Origin: Uloborus plumipes | Lineage: Eukaryota; Arthropoda; Arachnida; Araneae; Uloboridae | Direction: 5' to 3' | DNA length: 64,000 nucleotides | Assembly (NCBI GenBank): GCA_038373865.1 | Contig: JAXGGA010000021.1 | Location: 375,001-439,000, forward strand | Shown: positions 1-12,149 of the stretch, piece by piece | Position numbering within the stretch: position 1 is the stretch's first letter | Layout of the letters: every line of letters starts with the position of its first letter | Translations under genes and position numbers: made by a program | The notes under the pieces: generated by a model | The model's input: the letters and a program-made list of their open reading frames with translations, nothing else | What the model was told of the DNA's origin: nothing | The model's database searches: none

Positions 1-1009
1 ACTGAAACACCACTTTTGCTCTTAGCACGGCAGGATACTACGCTACCATTTAATACACAGTGGAGGAGCTGCTGGTGGACTCGCCACGTTGGCAGACTGC
101 CAATTTGAAAAAGGAATCACCCATCAACTAAAGACACAAAAGAAAATATATAGCAATTTGTTCAAGGGGGAGAGACGAAAAAAAGGAGGGGGGGGGGCAA
201 AAAGTTAATTTTCCTCACTTTTAAAACAGCAATTTAAGACATATTTTGGCACAAATCGTTTTTCAAAAGTGTAAAATCTTGTATTCTTATTCTATAAATA
301 AGTGTTATGCAAGCAAATTGGTGAAAATTGTGTTTGGTTAACTAAAACACTTATAGAATGCCCAAATTTTCCTCGTATATTCTCGATTCTCAGTAATAAT
401 TAATATCATTTGCATCATACCAATAAAAGGAGCCGCTATTTCCATCTTTTCTTGCAATTTAGCAGTATTGTTTTCATGTATCATCAACTTCCAAACGTTA
501 CTACGTTATAAATACTTTGTATGTGTATGTATAGGTTGTGTGCGTATGGTGTGTGTGTTTATGCAAGTTTCTCAAATACATAGTCACTAGCTTTTGTAGG
601 TGTTGTAGCTGCGGAACTGCCATTTTTTCTAGATCTTCATAATTACCTTGTATTTCATACTTAGAAATTTCTTCATCTAAGTTGCTTTGCCTTTCAAATC
701 TTCACTATTATGAGGAGGCAGAATCCACCTACTATATTATGAATGGACCCGTCTACCCTTTGTCGAGCAAATTTGCGCTGTAAGTGGGACACCATTCCCC
801 CCTTTTTTTAACACTTATCAATAATACGTTGTGTAAAAATTGCTTTTGCAGTATGTGCACTTAAGTTTAAACAATACATAAAATTTTTTTGTGAACGTAC
901 TAAAAATTCATTATGAAAAAAAAAAAATTTTAACTGAGAAAGATTTCTCAGAAAAATGCTGCTTTTAAACTCCGCCCCCCCCCCTCAAAAAAAAAACAAT
1001 AATAAGAAT
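1..1009. other. Upstream AT-rich intergenic stretch
   Basis: No gene can be supported here. It holds homopolymer runs (G run near 188-197, C run near 975-984), a short TG-rich patch near 520-560 and scattered short open frames. An acceptor-like site at 24-25 opens a 60-codon frame (26-208) rich in Gly and Ala, but nothing links it to a gene. Confidence 0.5.
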
Positions 1010-1744
1010 TAGGAATGCACCGATAAGCAAATTGGCCGATTACCGATTAATCGGCTGTTGATACTCGGCCAATTAATCGGCTGAGCCGATTAATGATAAG
1101 GATAATTGTTTTTCTACTACCAATTTTACCATCACTGTTTTTATCTCTTATACAATTCCAAGTTTAGAAATAGTAAGTAATTTATTTCTGGGAGAAGATA
1201 TTTTTTTTTCCATTTTCCTAGTTTTCACAAAATAATTTCAATATTTTATCAAATTTCTTAGAACCAATTTTCATATTAGTGTCAATAATATTATTAACAC
1301 ATGGTTAGTTATGTTATTGGAAAAAAAAATTATGAAAAAAGGAGGGGAGGGGGAGTGTGTGGTGAACACTCCAATTTAGGAGTACTTTTAATTCATACAT
1401 TTTAGTAATTAGTCGCAATTTAATTCAATACTTTTATTCTTTGAAAATTAGAGATTATCTGAAGGCACTGTGCTAAGGAGAAAACTATCGCCACATGAAA
1501 AATGTTGCATCATTGTCTATGTATATTTATTCAAAGTAGGAGAATTCATTCAAAAAAAACTTTATATCAATTGTGAGGATTATTATTACTGTTAATAAAA
1601 TTGTTCATCATAGTTTCCTAGTGAAAGTATGCTTTAAAAAATAATATCTGAAAAATATTTTTCAGCCTGCCGACTATTAATAATCGGCAAAGTGGCCGGT
1701 TATGGCCGATTAATCGGTACTGCCGATTAATCGGTGCATCCCTA
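1010..1744. mobile_element. hAT-type MITE, CCGATTAATCGG family, copy 1
   Basis: The element starts TAGGAATGCACCGAT and ends ATCGGTGCATCCCTA, and it is flanked by a perfect 8-bp duplication ATAAGAAT (1002-1009 and 1745-1752), the target-site length typical of hAT transposons. The palindrome CCGATTAATCGG occurs at 1043, 1706 and 1723, with further degenerate copies near both ends. There is no transposase frame, so it must be non-autonomous. A related copy lies at 13107-13745. Confidence 0.9.
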
Positions 1745-2347
1745 ATAAGAATAATAGTTTCGGAAAATTAGACTCAAGCTTTTTTATTCTGAAAAAAGTT
1801 ACATGAAGCGCAAATACATGCGAAACCAATCATAGTCATTCACTTCTCCCAATCTATCATACATTAAATATGCGTCTTTCGGCTATTACGGAATGTGTTT
1901 CGAAAAAACATTGAAATATTCTATCAGCCTCTTTCACCCCCCCCCCCTTTTAATATGTTTTATTTTCACGAGCAAAATAAGTTACTTCTCGATTTTTTAA
2001 TTTTATCTTTATATGATAAAGAACAACATAAACATGAACTTTATCGGTGCGATTTTTTGAAAAGCAGCAACAAGTAGGTTTTTTTTTTTTTTTTTTCCCG
2101 GAGTTTTTGTCTCTTCTCACTGCAAATGCCGGTAGAGTGAGAAACTGTTGGCCCGAGAGGAAACAGGTTTTTCTCGCTCTTTCACAGCGCTTTTCTTCAA
2201 GGCTGTCGTAGTAGTTGGAAAAAGTCGCAAAGTAATGCCTTTCTGAAAATTTGAATATGGTTTTCACCGCAAAAAGTTTGAAACAATCATCGCTGACACT
2301 GTTGACAAGTTATTGGATTTCTCTTTGACGAATCCATCTCCATAGTA
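1745..2347. other. Intergenic stretch, no gene seen
   Basis: AT-rich spacer between two mobile elements, with C and T homopolymer runs near 1937 and 2081. The short open frames on both strands are low complexity and show no recognisable protein. Confidence 0.5.
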
Positions 2348-4071
2348 GGATGAGTTCTGGTAAGTGCGTCCACGGGGTAAGTGCGTCCACTGGGAATTAT
2401 ATGAACACTGTCCTGAAATGGCTTCTGCAACATATCGACTATGTTAGATAACTGTCCAATGATAATTTCAATAGGTAGAATTCAGGCCTGGATTCAATAG
2501 ACGAAACACAAACAGAGATAACTTAAATGTCTTCAAAAAAACTCTAAAGTAAAGATTAAGAAGGTTTTGTTTCAGTTTCTCTTGCAGTCATACCAAGCAA
2601 TTGAAGTCAAGAAATGCAAGTTGCTTCTTTTGAGTAATAGCTACTAATAACATACATGGGGTATTTTTATCAAATACTCTAACTAAAATTTGTTTATATG
2701 ACGGTACGCACTTTCCCTTTCTTTAAAGTAAGGTGGGGGTAAGTGCGTACCATTATGATGGGGCAAGTGCGTACCACTATCATGAGGCATATGCGTACTA
2801 TTATGCCGAGCAAGTGCATACCATTATGATGAGGCAAATGTATACCATTACGTGGAAAATCGGACTCTCGTAATTCACCTTTACTTTTGCTTATAACTCT
2901 TTTATAAGCCGATTATAAATCCGACGTCATTTCCATCAAGTATTTATATTTACATTGAATGTGGCATAACATTTCAATTTTATTCATTACCTCTAAAATA
3001 TATTGGCTTTTAGATATTAGTTAGTAAATTTTTCGTTGAAAATAGCGATCATAAGCTATACTTAATTTAAACCAGAATGACAAATGAAGCAATGAAATTA
3101 AGTGAAACACTAAATAAGGAAACAACTGATTTAAAAAACAAAGGTGTAATAAATGGAGTAATGAATAAATTATATTTAAGAAACTTAAGAACATCTTATG
3201 GAAAACTATTTCAATGTACAAGAAAAAAAAAAGTACAAGTATCATATCCTGATTAAATATTTTCTTTTTCTTTTCTTTTTTTTTTTTTTTTTTTTTGCTC
3301 TTTATTTTGTGTTTTTTCTTCCTGCTGCTGATTCTAATAAGAAAAATATTTTAAAACCGTATTTATTCAAAAAAAAAAAAAAAAAACGAATTGTTCACTC
3401 AGGTCACCTAACGATCTACCATACAAATAGAATTAAAGAAAATCACAGGGGTACGCACTTACAACAACGCTATTGGTTGCACATGTCTCATCTTACATTT
3501 AAGAAGGGGTAAGTGCGAACCCTGGCTTAAACACAGACTGATTAATGTATCAAACCATAATAAACTATGTAGACGATAAGTGATTATTACTAAATAAAAA
3601 CAACTTACATTTGCTTACTTGGTCTTATTAAAAGGACAAAGGAAGAATCACAGACACAACTAACTCAATCTTCAAATCACAGTCGTTCGCAAGACACGTG
3701 GGATATCACTGATTGCGTTTCATCCATGCAAGCAAGTGCTGATCTCTAGTATTAGGAATTATCCCAAGGCAATTACCTAACATATTTAATATGTGCCAGA
3801 AGTTTTTTCCTGCTCATATTTACACAATTTAAGGTGGACGCACTTACCCCGCTAGGTAGGGAAAGTGCGTACCTTAGAATAGGTGTCATAAACCATGTCA
3901 CAAAACCTATGCTTATGATTTATTTGACATATTATATGCTTGAAAATCTTAGTAAAGGATCTGGAAAGAAAACTAAAAAAAAGTTATGAGTGTACAAGAT
4001 TTTTCAACAGAGCAGCATCCTTGAGAACATGAACTTTGAAGAAAAGGGTACGCACTTACCAGAACTCACCC
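2348..4071. mobile_element. Inverted-repeat element with iterated GTAAGTGCGTACC motif
   Basis: The left end GGATGAGTTCTGGTAAGTGC is matched in inverse by GCACTTACCAGAACTCACCC at the right, and both ends abut TA, which suggests a TA target site. The terminal motif AAGTGCGTacc recurs inside in both orientations: near 2378, in the minisatellite 2748-2855, and near 3452, 3509, 3838 and 3860. No transposase frame is evident. Family assignment is open; Tc1/mariner-like is the simplest reading of a TA target. Confidence 0.7.
2748..2855. repeat. 24-bp minisatellite inside the 2348-4071 element
   Basis: Four and a half units of 23-24 bp begin at 2748, 2772, 2796, 2819 and 2843. The unit reads taccattatgatg followed by rggcaagtgcg, with a few substitutions per copy. 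Each unit contains the element's own terminal motif AAGTGCGTACC or a variant of it. Confidence 0.85.
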
Positions 4072-4755
4072 TATATTAATAGAGTAAAACTAGCTGATAA
4101 CGGAAGAAAAATACAAATTTAGACGTAAAACTGTAAAAGGCTGAAATAACAGCCATGCGCCGTCACTAGTTTCGTTTCTCAAGGAGCACTTTTTTTTTTT
4201 AATTCATTTAAAATTAATCATTGTTTTTTTTTTTTCGGCGATGGGGAAATTTTGTATTTTGGAAGTAACTTAACAATATCTAGTAGTCAAAGCAGGAATA
4301 TCTAATAGGTTGAAACTTTCTTATTAGTGTTCTTCTGGTTTTGATTTCACGGATACTGGTTTCCTCAACTAATTTGCAGGTAATTATTAAGGAAAAGCGT
4401 TCCTAAATCAAATGAAAATATGTTGAAATTTCACTTACAATCTTTAATTATTGTTTATTTAATTAATTAATATTATTTATTTATTTTATTTATCTATTTT
4501 ATTTATTTATTTATTTGTTTTGCATTTCTGCGACTCAGACACAGTACAACTTAAACGATGTACGCGTTTTGTTCCTCTCCTCCTAAATTTAGTGTTAAAA
4601 AAAAGAGGGGAAGGGACAGCTTTTAATGTCGACATTGTTATTATAGCGGTGTGGAAATTTTACAGAGAAAAATATAGTATAATATTTTTTAGGAATTATT
4701 CATTTGCTAGAAAAAATTGACAATTATTTAGAACAAAAAGAGCACAGACTATACA
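4072..4755. other. Intergenic stretch with (TTTA)n microsatellite
   Basis: No gene is seen. A TTTA/TTAA-type simple repeat runs from about 4440 to 4520, and T runs lie near 4191 and 4225. Confidence 0.6.
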
Positions 4756-5366
4756 TCTTTACTAATATATAAAGCTGTAGAGTTTGTTTGTTTGTTTGTT
4801 TGTTTGAACGCGCTAATCTCAGGAGCTACTGGTTCGATTTGAAAAATTCTTTTTGTGTTGAATAGTCCATTTATCCAGAAAGACTTTAGGCTACAGTTTG
4901 AAAAGATTCGATAAGCGATTCGTTTTTTATTCGAATTCAAGGCAATTTTCTTATAAATCGCCGAATACTTGGGTTAAAAATTACTTACACATATTAATGT
5001 TATATATCGTTGGAAGAAGAAAAATTTTGTCCGTCCTATGCACTTTGTTCCGATTCTCTAACTTAAACACAGCACGAGTTATTCAATTTTTAAACTTGCC
5101 TTTTGCAAGGCTTCACTCGATTTCTTGCAATAATTGGTTCATTAAAACCATCAATAAAAAATAAACTAATTATTCCACAGTTTTGATTTTTAAGCCATTG
5201 GATAGAGTGATATTTTTAACCCCAGAATTGATTCGACTTACAGTCGAAGAACCAAGCTTTTATCTCCACTAGAAAAAAAGTTACAAGCGTTTGAACTTTG
5301 AGTTCAAAAACCTCTTTTCTGATCAAATTATTAACGTTTTATTTCGTTGCTATGGCGACATCTTTT

Positions 5367-5583
5367 CTATTCTATTCTATTCTAGAAGTCAATAGACTTC
5401 GACGCACATGAGGACTGCTTACTATGCGCCTTGCCTCCACAGATAGTACAATACAGATTTTATTGAAGAAAAGAATTTACAGCACAGAGAAGGAAATTAC
5501 ACCCAGGGCAAAGGCGGGAATCGAACCCGCGCCTCTTGAGATTACAAACTGACGGGCAGACCCACTGCGCCGTTGAGGCCCCA
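5367..5583 (-). mobile_element. tRNA-derived SINE (minus strand)
   Basis: A 12-bp duplication GCGACATCTTTT flanks the insertion (5355-5366 and 5584-5595). On the minus strand a tRNA-like head carries an A-box-like GGCGCAGTGGGT and a B box GGTTCGATTCC. The 3' end of the element is a short ATTCT/AGAAT simple repeat (about 5367-5385). The tRNA part lacks an intact cloverleaf, and the unrelated body and target duplication mark it as a SINE rather than a tRNA gene. Confidence 0.85.
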
Positions 5584-5846
5584 GCGACATCTTTTAAATT
5601 CATTGTTGGTGTCCTTTTCTTCATTTCGTTTCTTAAAAGCATTTTATTTCTCGGCGTTTCAAGACCATCCTATGATGATTATAACAAGGCAAATAATTTC
5701 TTTTAGTTCGGTACAATTGCAAAGATTTTAGCCTTTAATATTTAATTGTGAAATAATGTAGCAATTTGATATTTGACAACAAACGTGCATTTTGCGCAAC
5801 ATTTTGAAAATGTGTTTTTAAATAAAATTGCAATTGCTGTTTTTAG

Positions 5847-5979
5847 CAAGGCCGTATCCAGAAAAAAATTTCGGGAGGGGCCCAGTTTCGCACATTGCCC
5901 AAACACACATACATTTTTGTGTATGTTATGAGTCTAATTTCTAGCTGACCCCCCCCCCCCCCCACGATGTTTGATTATG

Positions 5980-6014
<35 letters not shown>

Positions 6015-7889
6015 TCATTTCTTTATTCTTGTGATTTTTTTAAACTGAGTTTTATTGGGGGTAGGAGTATCAAGAAAGATATGCAATGAGAACTTTTTTA
6101 GGTGGGGTAGAATATTCGTAATTTTAGGGGGTCCGGGGGTTTCTCCCCCGGGTAAATTTTTGAAGAAAGTTTTTAAAATTCTGCATTTTGAGGCCTTATA
6201 TGGGGCAATTGGGACTTCAAAAACATGTTGGAAAAGTAGGCAAACAACAATCTCATAAATTTTCTGCATTCTTTTGCAAATTAAGATTAATCAAAGCATA
6301 AAAAAATGTTTAGTTTAACGAACGATTAATATTAAGCGACAGAGAAGAAGGACAAGGGAGGCTAAAAGATTAACACATTATCACTTGCTTACATCGGTTT
6401 TCACTATAGTTACATAGTAGTTTTTGATCAGTTCCCCAACTAACCGACAGACACAGCACTTAGTGACATAAAATAACCAATAGTATAAAAACACATAAAA
6501 TTCTTTAAAAGAAATAGTGTAGAGATTTAAAAAATAATTAACGAGAGAGTAACATTCTGGCCATTTAGTTAATTCATAGTTTTATTATTTGATAAGAAAT
6601 AGGATTGAAGCACTTTTGAAGGAGTTTCAAAAAGGTATTTTATGATTTTCAAAGACTCTAGAACAGTTAAAATTCTTTAACTTTCCAGTCTCTGACGTTT
6701 TAATAGTTGATTGGACAGTCTTACGAAATTGTTAAAACTTTGAAAGACACATCTTTTTAAGATTAAAAATAGATATTAAAAAATACTTATAACGACAATT
6801 TCTTTTTCAATCACTAGTACTGCAGAAAACGAAAAAGAATACAGGTAGGGAAATATTTTTTCTCGTGCTTAACATGTTAATAAAGGAATCAATTACAAAG
6901 TAACTTCTAAAATACTGAATTAGGTGTTTAATAAATAGTCAGAAATGAAACATGTGAGTCACAAAAAATTAGAAAATATGCTACAAAAAATGCTGGAATA
7001 TGATTTTTGCATTACGCAGAATATTTTTTTAATCAAGGAGCTGAGTTTTGCGCAACTTGTTTCCCACCTCCACCCCCCCACATTTGTGTTAGAAACTTTA
7101 AAATTCAAGGTATACAGCTACATTTAACAAAGTTTTCAAGGTTTTTAAGCATTTGTAACTGTAATTTTTTTAAGTAACTCTTGTCTAAGATTGGTATCCG
7201 TTTTTGTGTGGTCTAAATGATTGAAGACATGTTTAGCTATTAAAATCTCTCGAGGATTACAAATACTTATAAATGGGGACCAACAAAGTACCCTCTTAAT
7301 TGAATCAGGGCGATGAGAAGCAATCTCAACCTAGTCGGACACTAGAAGCCCGGCGATTAGGGGGTAAAAATCTGAGTGGTATAAGTTTTATGGGGGAGGG
7401 GGGGCCGCCGATCAAACTGACAAGTAGCTGGCCTTGAGCCTGAATTGATTTGGGACAGAGAGCTGGAAGCAGGCCCGTCATTTCGGGGGGTCAGGGGGGG
7501 GGTCAATTGCCCCCCCCCCCCGACTTTGAGAAATCAATGTATTTACATATAAGTGGGTGTGGTTTTTAATATTTTCCAATGAAATTGCATTGTGTTTGGA
7601 CTCTTTGTCCCCCCCTGGAAAAACTTGAAATGACGTCCCTGTTTTCAGTCGACTTGTTTTCAAATATGTTTTGCAGCTAATGAGAATTTGAATTGTCTGT
7701 TTTTTTTTTTTGTACTTCTTCAAATTTTCACTCATTTAGTTAAAATTAAAAAAAAAACTTTTTTTTGCCATTTGAAATTTAAAAAAAAAAGGAAAACTTT
7801 TTTGTTTTTGTTTTACATTATAAAACATTTCGGGTTTCGGGGGGGGGGGGGCTCGGGCCCGTCGGGCACCCCCTCTGGATACGGCCTTG
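5847..7889. mobile_element. hAT-type element nested in the Helitron
   Basis: Inverted ends CAAGGCCGTATCCAGA and TCTGGATACGGCCTTG are flanked by a perfect 8-bp duplication GTTTTTAG (5839-5846 and 7890-7897). The inside is AT-rich with G/C homopolymers and a (TG)n tract at about 5980-6011, and it shows no intact transposase. A smaller element (7470-7641) sits inside it. Confidence 0.88.
7470..7641. mobile_element. Short C/G-run MITE, copy 1
   Basis: The element starts CAGGCCCGTCATTTCGGGGG and ends GAAATGACGTCCCTG. The same sequence in inverse orientation occurs at 34695-34869, including the central cattggaaaatattaaaa-like block. The 34695 copy has an imperfect 8-bp flanking duplication. None is clear here, perhaps because of later change. 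Confidence 0.75.
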
Positions 7890-8312
7890 GTTTTTAGAAG
7901 GGACTTTTTGACTGCGATCCAAATATTAAAACAACTTTTTCGTTTAGAATTTTGCAATTAATTTTACAGGAAGAAAGCGGTTTGGAAATAATTGTTATTG
8001 GTAAGGAATTTTATTTGTTATTTAAGGAGAGTATTAAGTATGCGCTACTTGGACATCGTCTTTATTTCTGAGGAATCATATGCAAATAATTTGATTGACT
8101 TTTTGATGCAGGAAAGCTTTTTAGCGACCACTTTAGAGGGGAGTAGTTTTTTGAAACTTTCCTTGGTACTTTAAAAGCGAGCCGCCTTGGCGGCGAATAG
8201 GTTGTTTAAACTTTCCTCACTACTTTTAAGGCGAGCCACCTTGGCGGCGAGTAGTTTTCTCAAACTGCTTTCACTACATTAAAGCCCGTGCAACGCCGGG
8301 CCATGCAGCTAG

Positions 8313-10124
8313 TTTTATATAAATCAGTTAAAAGTGAACTATTTAAAAACGAGTACCCCGCGGGAATAAGTCCGCCGCTGGCTCCTTGTAACCCCGAAAC
8401 ACGCTCTGAAAGTTTTGAAAATTTGTATTTTTTCCCCTAAACTTTTAGCGATATCAAATAATTTATTGTTTGAAACAATTGCTCATTTTGAGTTTTTAGT
8501 TATTTTACATTTTGCATTATTTGTTATTAATTTAAAAGCTCCGCTTTAACTGCATACTAATGTAGATGTTTTATAATTGCAGTGTATGTAGTCTTTTTTT
8601 CCCACCGGCTGTTAATTGTGGAAAAAATAAAAAGAAAGATATTTTAATATTGAACTCTATTCTTTCCTTATTTTTTGAAATTCACTCAATTGTACTCAAT
8701 TTTCTTTTTGTCTTCCACACACAAACATAATACGCACAAGCGGAAATGAAAGATACAATGAAAGAAAATGAAAGCGGAAATGAAAGCACAAAATAAACAG
8801 CAGGCAAAGGGCGAAGATGCAGTTTGCTTTTATAACGATTGGGATCTGCAAAATGTAGATCGTTGCCAAATGGTCGAGAAGATACATTCCTCTTTTCGTT
8901 TCGTTTGCGCTTTACTTTAATTAATGTAAAAAGTTGTGCTTTTTGCGCTTTTCTGATATTAATATCTCAAGATATATTCCATGTGGTTTCTTTTTGTCTA
9001 AAATATAATATTGTGTGTGTGTGTGTATGTTTTTTTTTTCTTGAGCAAGAAGAAGAGGACCAACATATGTTGGGGTAAACATTGCTGTGCGCGTATTTGC
9101 TCGTTGCTAGCGTAACCGGCGCAGCTGAAATTGCTTTGTAAATGAATTCTAAAAGCTAAATAGCTTAATAAAATGGGTAATTATACGTTATTCCTCTTTA
9201 TCATTGCATGAAGAATTGTTTACTTGTTATTCTGGTGATCTTTATTTCGCTAAATAAGTTACAACACTGCTGCGTTTCCAATGACCTTTTTTGTAGTTGC
9301 TTTGTTGTGGAATTCATGTTATGTAAAATTACTAAATTATGGAAAAAATACTGGCTGAGCAATTAAGATTAATGTGTTCATTATGTAGTTATGTAATATG
9401 GTTTGCTATTTAAGGGTTTTTTAACAAACTAGTATTCCCTAAACCTTATTGTTAATATACTTTCGAAGTGATTTCTTTTTTCTATGATTATTATTTATTT
9501 TACCTCTACTTATACGACATAAATCAGATCAAAACAACTTTCGTACTTTTTATACGTTAATTATTTCTCCTAAAACAGATTGCATTAGCTAAAGTTATTT
9601 ATAATTAATAACTGAAATGCTAGCTAGCTGTAAGCATTAAATGAACCATTTTTTTTTTAAACTTGAAGTACAAAATTTGCCACTGTGAAAAGGTTTCGGG
9701 TTTCTACCTTCATTGTAACTTCTGCTTAGTTTCCAGTTATGCATACGTATGTACAGTACATGCATAGATAAAACATAGTGGCCAAACTTAACCTGACTTT
9801 TTTTTGAGTTAAATTGAACAATACTTCTGTGTATAGGTATTGTTTGTTACTATGTAATTATTGTATCAAGAAAGGAACCTTATTTGTATGCATTTCTTTC
9901 TAGTTTCGAAAATGAAGATCATCTGACTGATATGTTCTGCATGGGCATTCTACGTGTACTTGTATACTGAAGAGCTTTAATCATCTTGTTTCATTGTGCA
10001 TAGTGTTTGATGGGTAAGTTACTTTTCTACTAAGTATATCAGTTTATTTGTTTAAACAAGAAAAAAACATTTTTGGTCGATAGTCAGATGTAATTATTTT
10101 AAGAAGTAATTTTTTCTAGATTAA
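8313..10124. other. Intergenic stretch, no gene seen
   Basis: AT-rich with a short (GT)n tract near 9011-9026 and no recognisable protein or RNA gene. Just upstream, inside the Helitron 3' end (about 8120-8280), are about three imperfect 55-60 bp tandem units containing GCGAGCCRCCTTGGCGGCGA. Confidence 0.5.
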
Positions 10125-10720
10125 CCCCTTAACGCTTGCATAATTTTGAAGAAAATGGTCATAAAAGTGCCTATTTTTTTTATTCAAGAAAATTATATAA
10201 AACTGAGTGTATATACAATATTTGCATTCATTTTTAATTTTTAAGTTCATTTTTAGCTTGAAATTAAAAAATAAATAAAAAAACAGAAAAGCCAACATTC
10301 AGGGTTATTATGACTGAATGTTTGTTTTCCAACAAAGAGAGAAAATAAAAAATATGTGATTGAAACATTCAAAGAGAATTTTATTGCATTTACGCATAAT
10401 TTAAATAAATACTGGTAATTTTTTCTTGTGTGATAAATTTCAAAGCATGCGATGCAAAAGCCAACATCACAATCAGGATAATAGTACGGAGTTACTATCT
10501 CTAAAAACGTTAACTATCTCTAAAAACGTTGCAAATAGACTAGTGCAGCCATCTGGTGTACATATTGAGAAATAAAACATGATTCCGGGCATAAGAAATA
10601 GATTGTTTTATTATTTTTCGCGCATTATTTTTAAACACTTCAGCCCGGAAATATCACGGGCGCGAGAAATAGAGGACGAAACTGCACCCCGTCATTTTCA
10701 CGGGAGCGAGAAGGAAGGGG
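10125..10720. mobile_element. TTAA-flanked (piggyBac-like) MITE
   Basis: TTAA (10121-10124 and 10721-10724) flanks inverted ends CCCCTTAACGC and AAGGAAGGGG. TTAA duplication with a CCC-type end is the piggyBac signature. There is no coding capacity. The inside carries sequences such as cacgggcgcgag and cacgggagcgag, degenerate internal repeats near the right end. Confidence 0.7.
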
Positions 10721-11319
10721 TTAAGAGTCAAGCTTTTGTAAGTGACCAACTATAGCCTTAAACTTTGTTTGGGGACTCAGATTACGAAATACTCAATGAA
10801 GACCCCCAATTACTGCTAGTATATTATTTATGTACCTTTTCTTACATTGACTCTGTCAAAAACAAAAAGATAGAACCACCTTTGTCCCACTTTTAGATAT
10901 TAGAAAAACATAAGTATGATGCATGATTTGCATTTTTTCCTCATGACAACTCCTCATAATAGACCTCTATTAACAACTTATGAGTGTTTTTAATTTAAAA
11001 CAATAGCCTTAAAATATGTCCCGATTGAAAAAACTTGGGTGTGTTGAGTTACCAGAGAAGAGAATCATTGACTTTAAACTTCACCTACAAAAATAATACA
11101 GTGTTAATGTATTTAAAGTTAATTTGTGATAAATGATGCCTGATTGTAAAAAACAGTCATCAAATTAATATTTTTATAAAATATTGGTTGTCAAAAATGA
11201 TGACAGGATGTGAAAACACATTCATCAAATTAAAATGTTTAGTTGCAAAATATGATTAACCGCAACCTATTTCACACCCTAATAGCAATTGTAGTATGGT
11301 AGTTTTATACATGCTTAAC
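10721..11319. other. Intergenic stretch, no gene seen
   Basis: AT-rich sequence without a convincing open frame or repeat structure. Two diverged short stretches (cagtcatcaaattaatat near 11154 and acattcatcaaattaaaat near 11219) suggest a weak local duplication. Confidence 0.4.
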
Positions 11320-11916
11320 CAGTGGTCGGAAGTAGCGCGCTACAAGTAGCAAAACTACTGTTGTAGCTACATTTTTTAGTAGTTTGTAGTGTAGCGCACT
11401 ACTTTTTAAAAAAAGTAGCGTAGTGAGTAGCGCGATACAAAAAAATAGTAGTTTGTAGCGATTTCTGAAAACTACTTTTAAATTAAAAAAAAAATAAATA
11501 AAATAAATGAAAAAAATTAAAAAAAGAGAACGAAGGAAAAAAACAAGGTTTTTCTTGTGGCGAATATTCGTAAAAATTGTAAAAATATCTAAAAAAGGAC
11601 AAATTTTAGCAAAAAAAGGAACAAAAAGGAAAAGTAACAAATAAATTCAAAGACAATTCCTATTTCTATTCCATATTCGAATGAGGTAATTTTTTATTCT
11701 AAACCACTTTTCGAATTTTTTCGGTTGATCTTCAAACGGTGTATTCTTGTTATTTATTTATTTTTTAAAAAGTAGCGAAGTAGCAACTACATTTCAAAAG
11801 TAGTGTAGCTCGCTACATTTAAAAAAAAGTAGTTGTAGCTGTAGTTAACTACATTTATAAGAAAGTAGTTGTAGTTGTAGTTCGCTACGAAAAATATGTA
11901 GTTTTTCCAACCACTG
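11320..11916. mobile_element. hAT-type MITE, GTAGCGCGCTAC family
   Basis: Inverted ends CAGTGGTCGGAAGTAGC and TAGTTTTTCCAACCACTG are flanked by TGCTTAAC / TGCTTAAT (7 of 8 identical). Both ends are packed with GTAGC/GCTAC half-sites, including AGTAGCGCGCTAC near 11332. The middle is A-rich. No transposase frame is present. Confidence 0.85.
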
Positions 11917-12149
11917 TGCTTAATGAGAGTTGTGACCAACATTCCCTTCTCCATATGGTGAATTCAGCTGTGCTACTATTCAGAATATCACTTATTCATT
12001 GCACATACTGCATCAGGTTGCAATTTATTGCATTTTAAATAATCTGCAAACAAATACAAGTACAAATGTAGCGACTAACAAGTCTCTGGGTACAGCTTGG
12101 CATGTCTTGTCAATTTATAGTCCCCTGATGAAGATCAATGACCTTCTTA

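Larger units (their letters stand above)
4756..8312 (+). mobile_element. Non-autonomous Helitron with nested insertions
   Basis: The 5' end is TC (4756-4757) following A, leading into TTTACTAATATATAAAGC and a (GTTT)n tract. The 3' end has a GC hairpin, GCCCG...CGGGC at about 8284-8301, then CATGCAGCTAG ending at 8312 and followed by T. TC start, hairpin plus CTAG end and insertion between A and T are the Helitron hallmarks. No Rep/helicase frame is visible. The element was later invaded by a SINE (5367-5583) and a hAT element (5847-7889). Confidence 0.8.

Noticed and set aside
2348..4071. Reading the iterated GTAAGTG sites as splice donors of a gene
   Set aside because: They occur in both orientations as part of a repeated 11-13 bp motif, with no exons between them.
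5510..5583. tRNA-like sequence with A and B boxes on the minus strand
   Set aside because: It is the head of a SINE with a non-tRNA body, a simple-repeat tail and a 12-bp target duplication; no intact cloverleaf.
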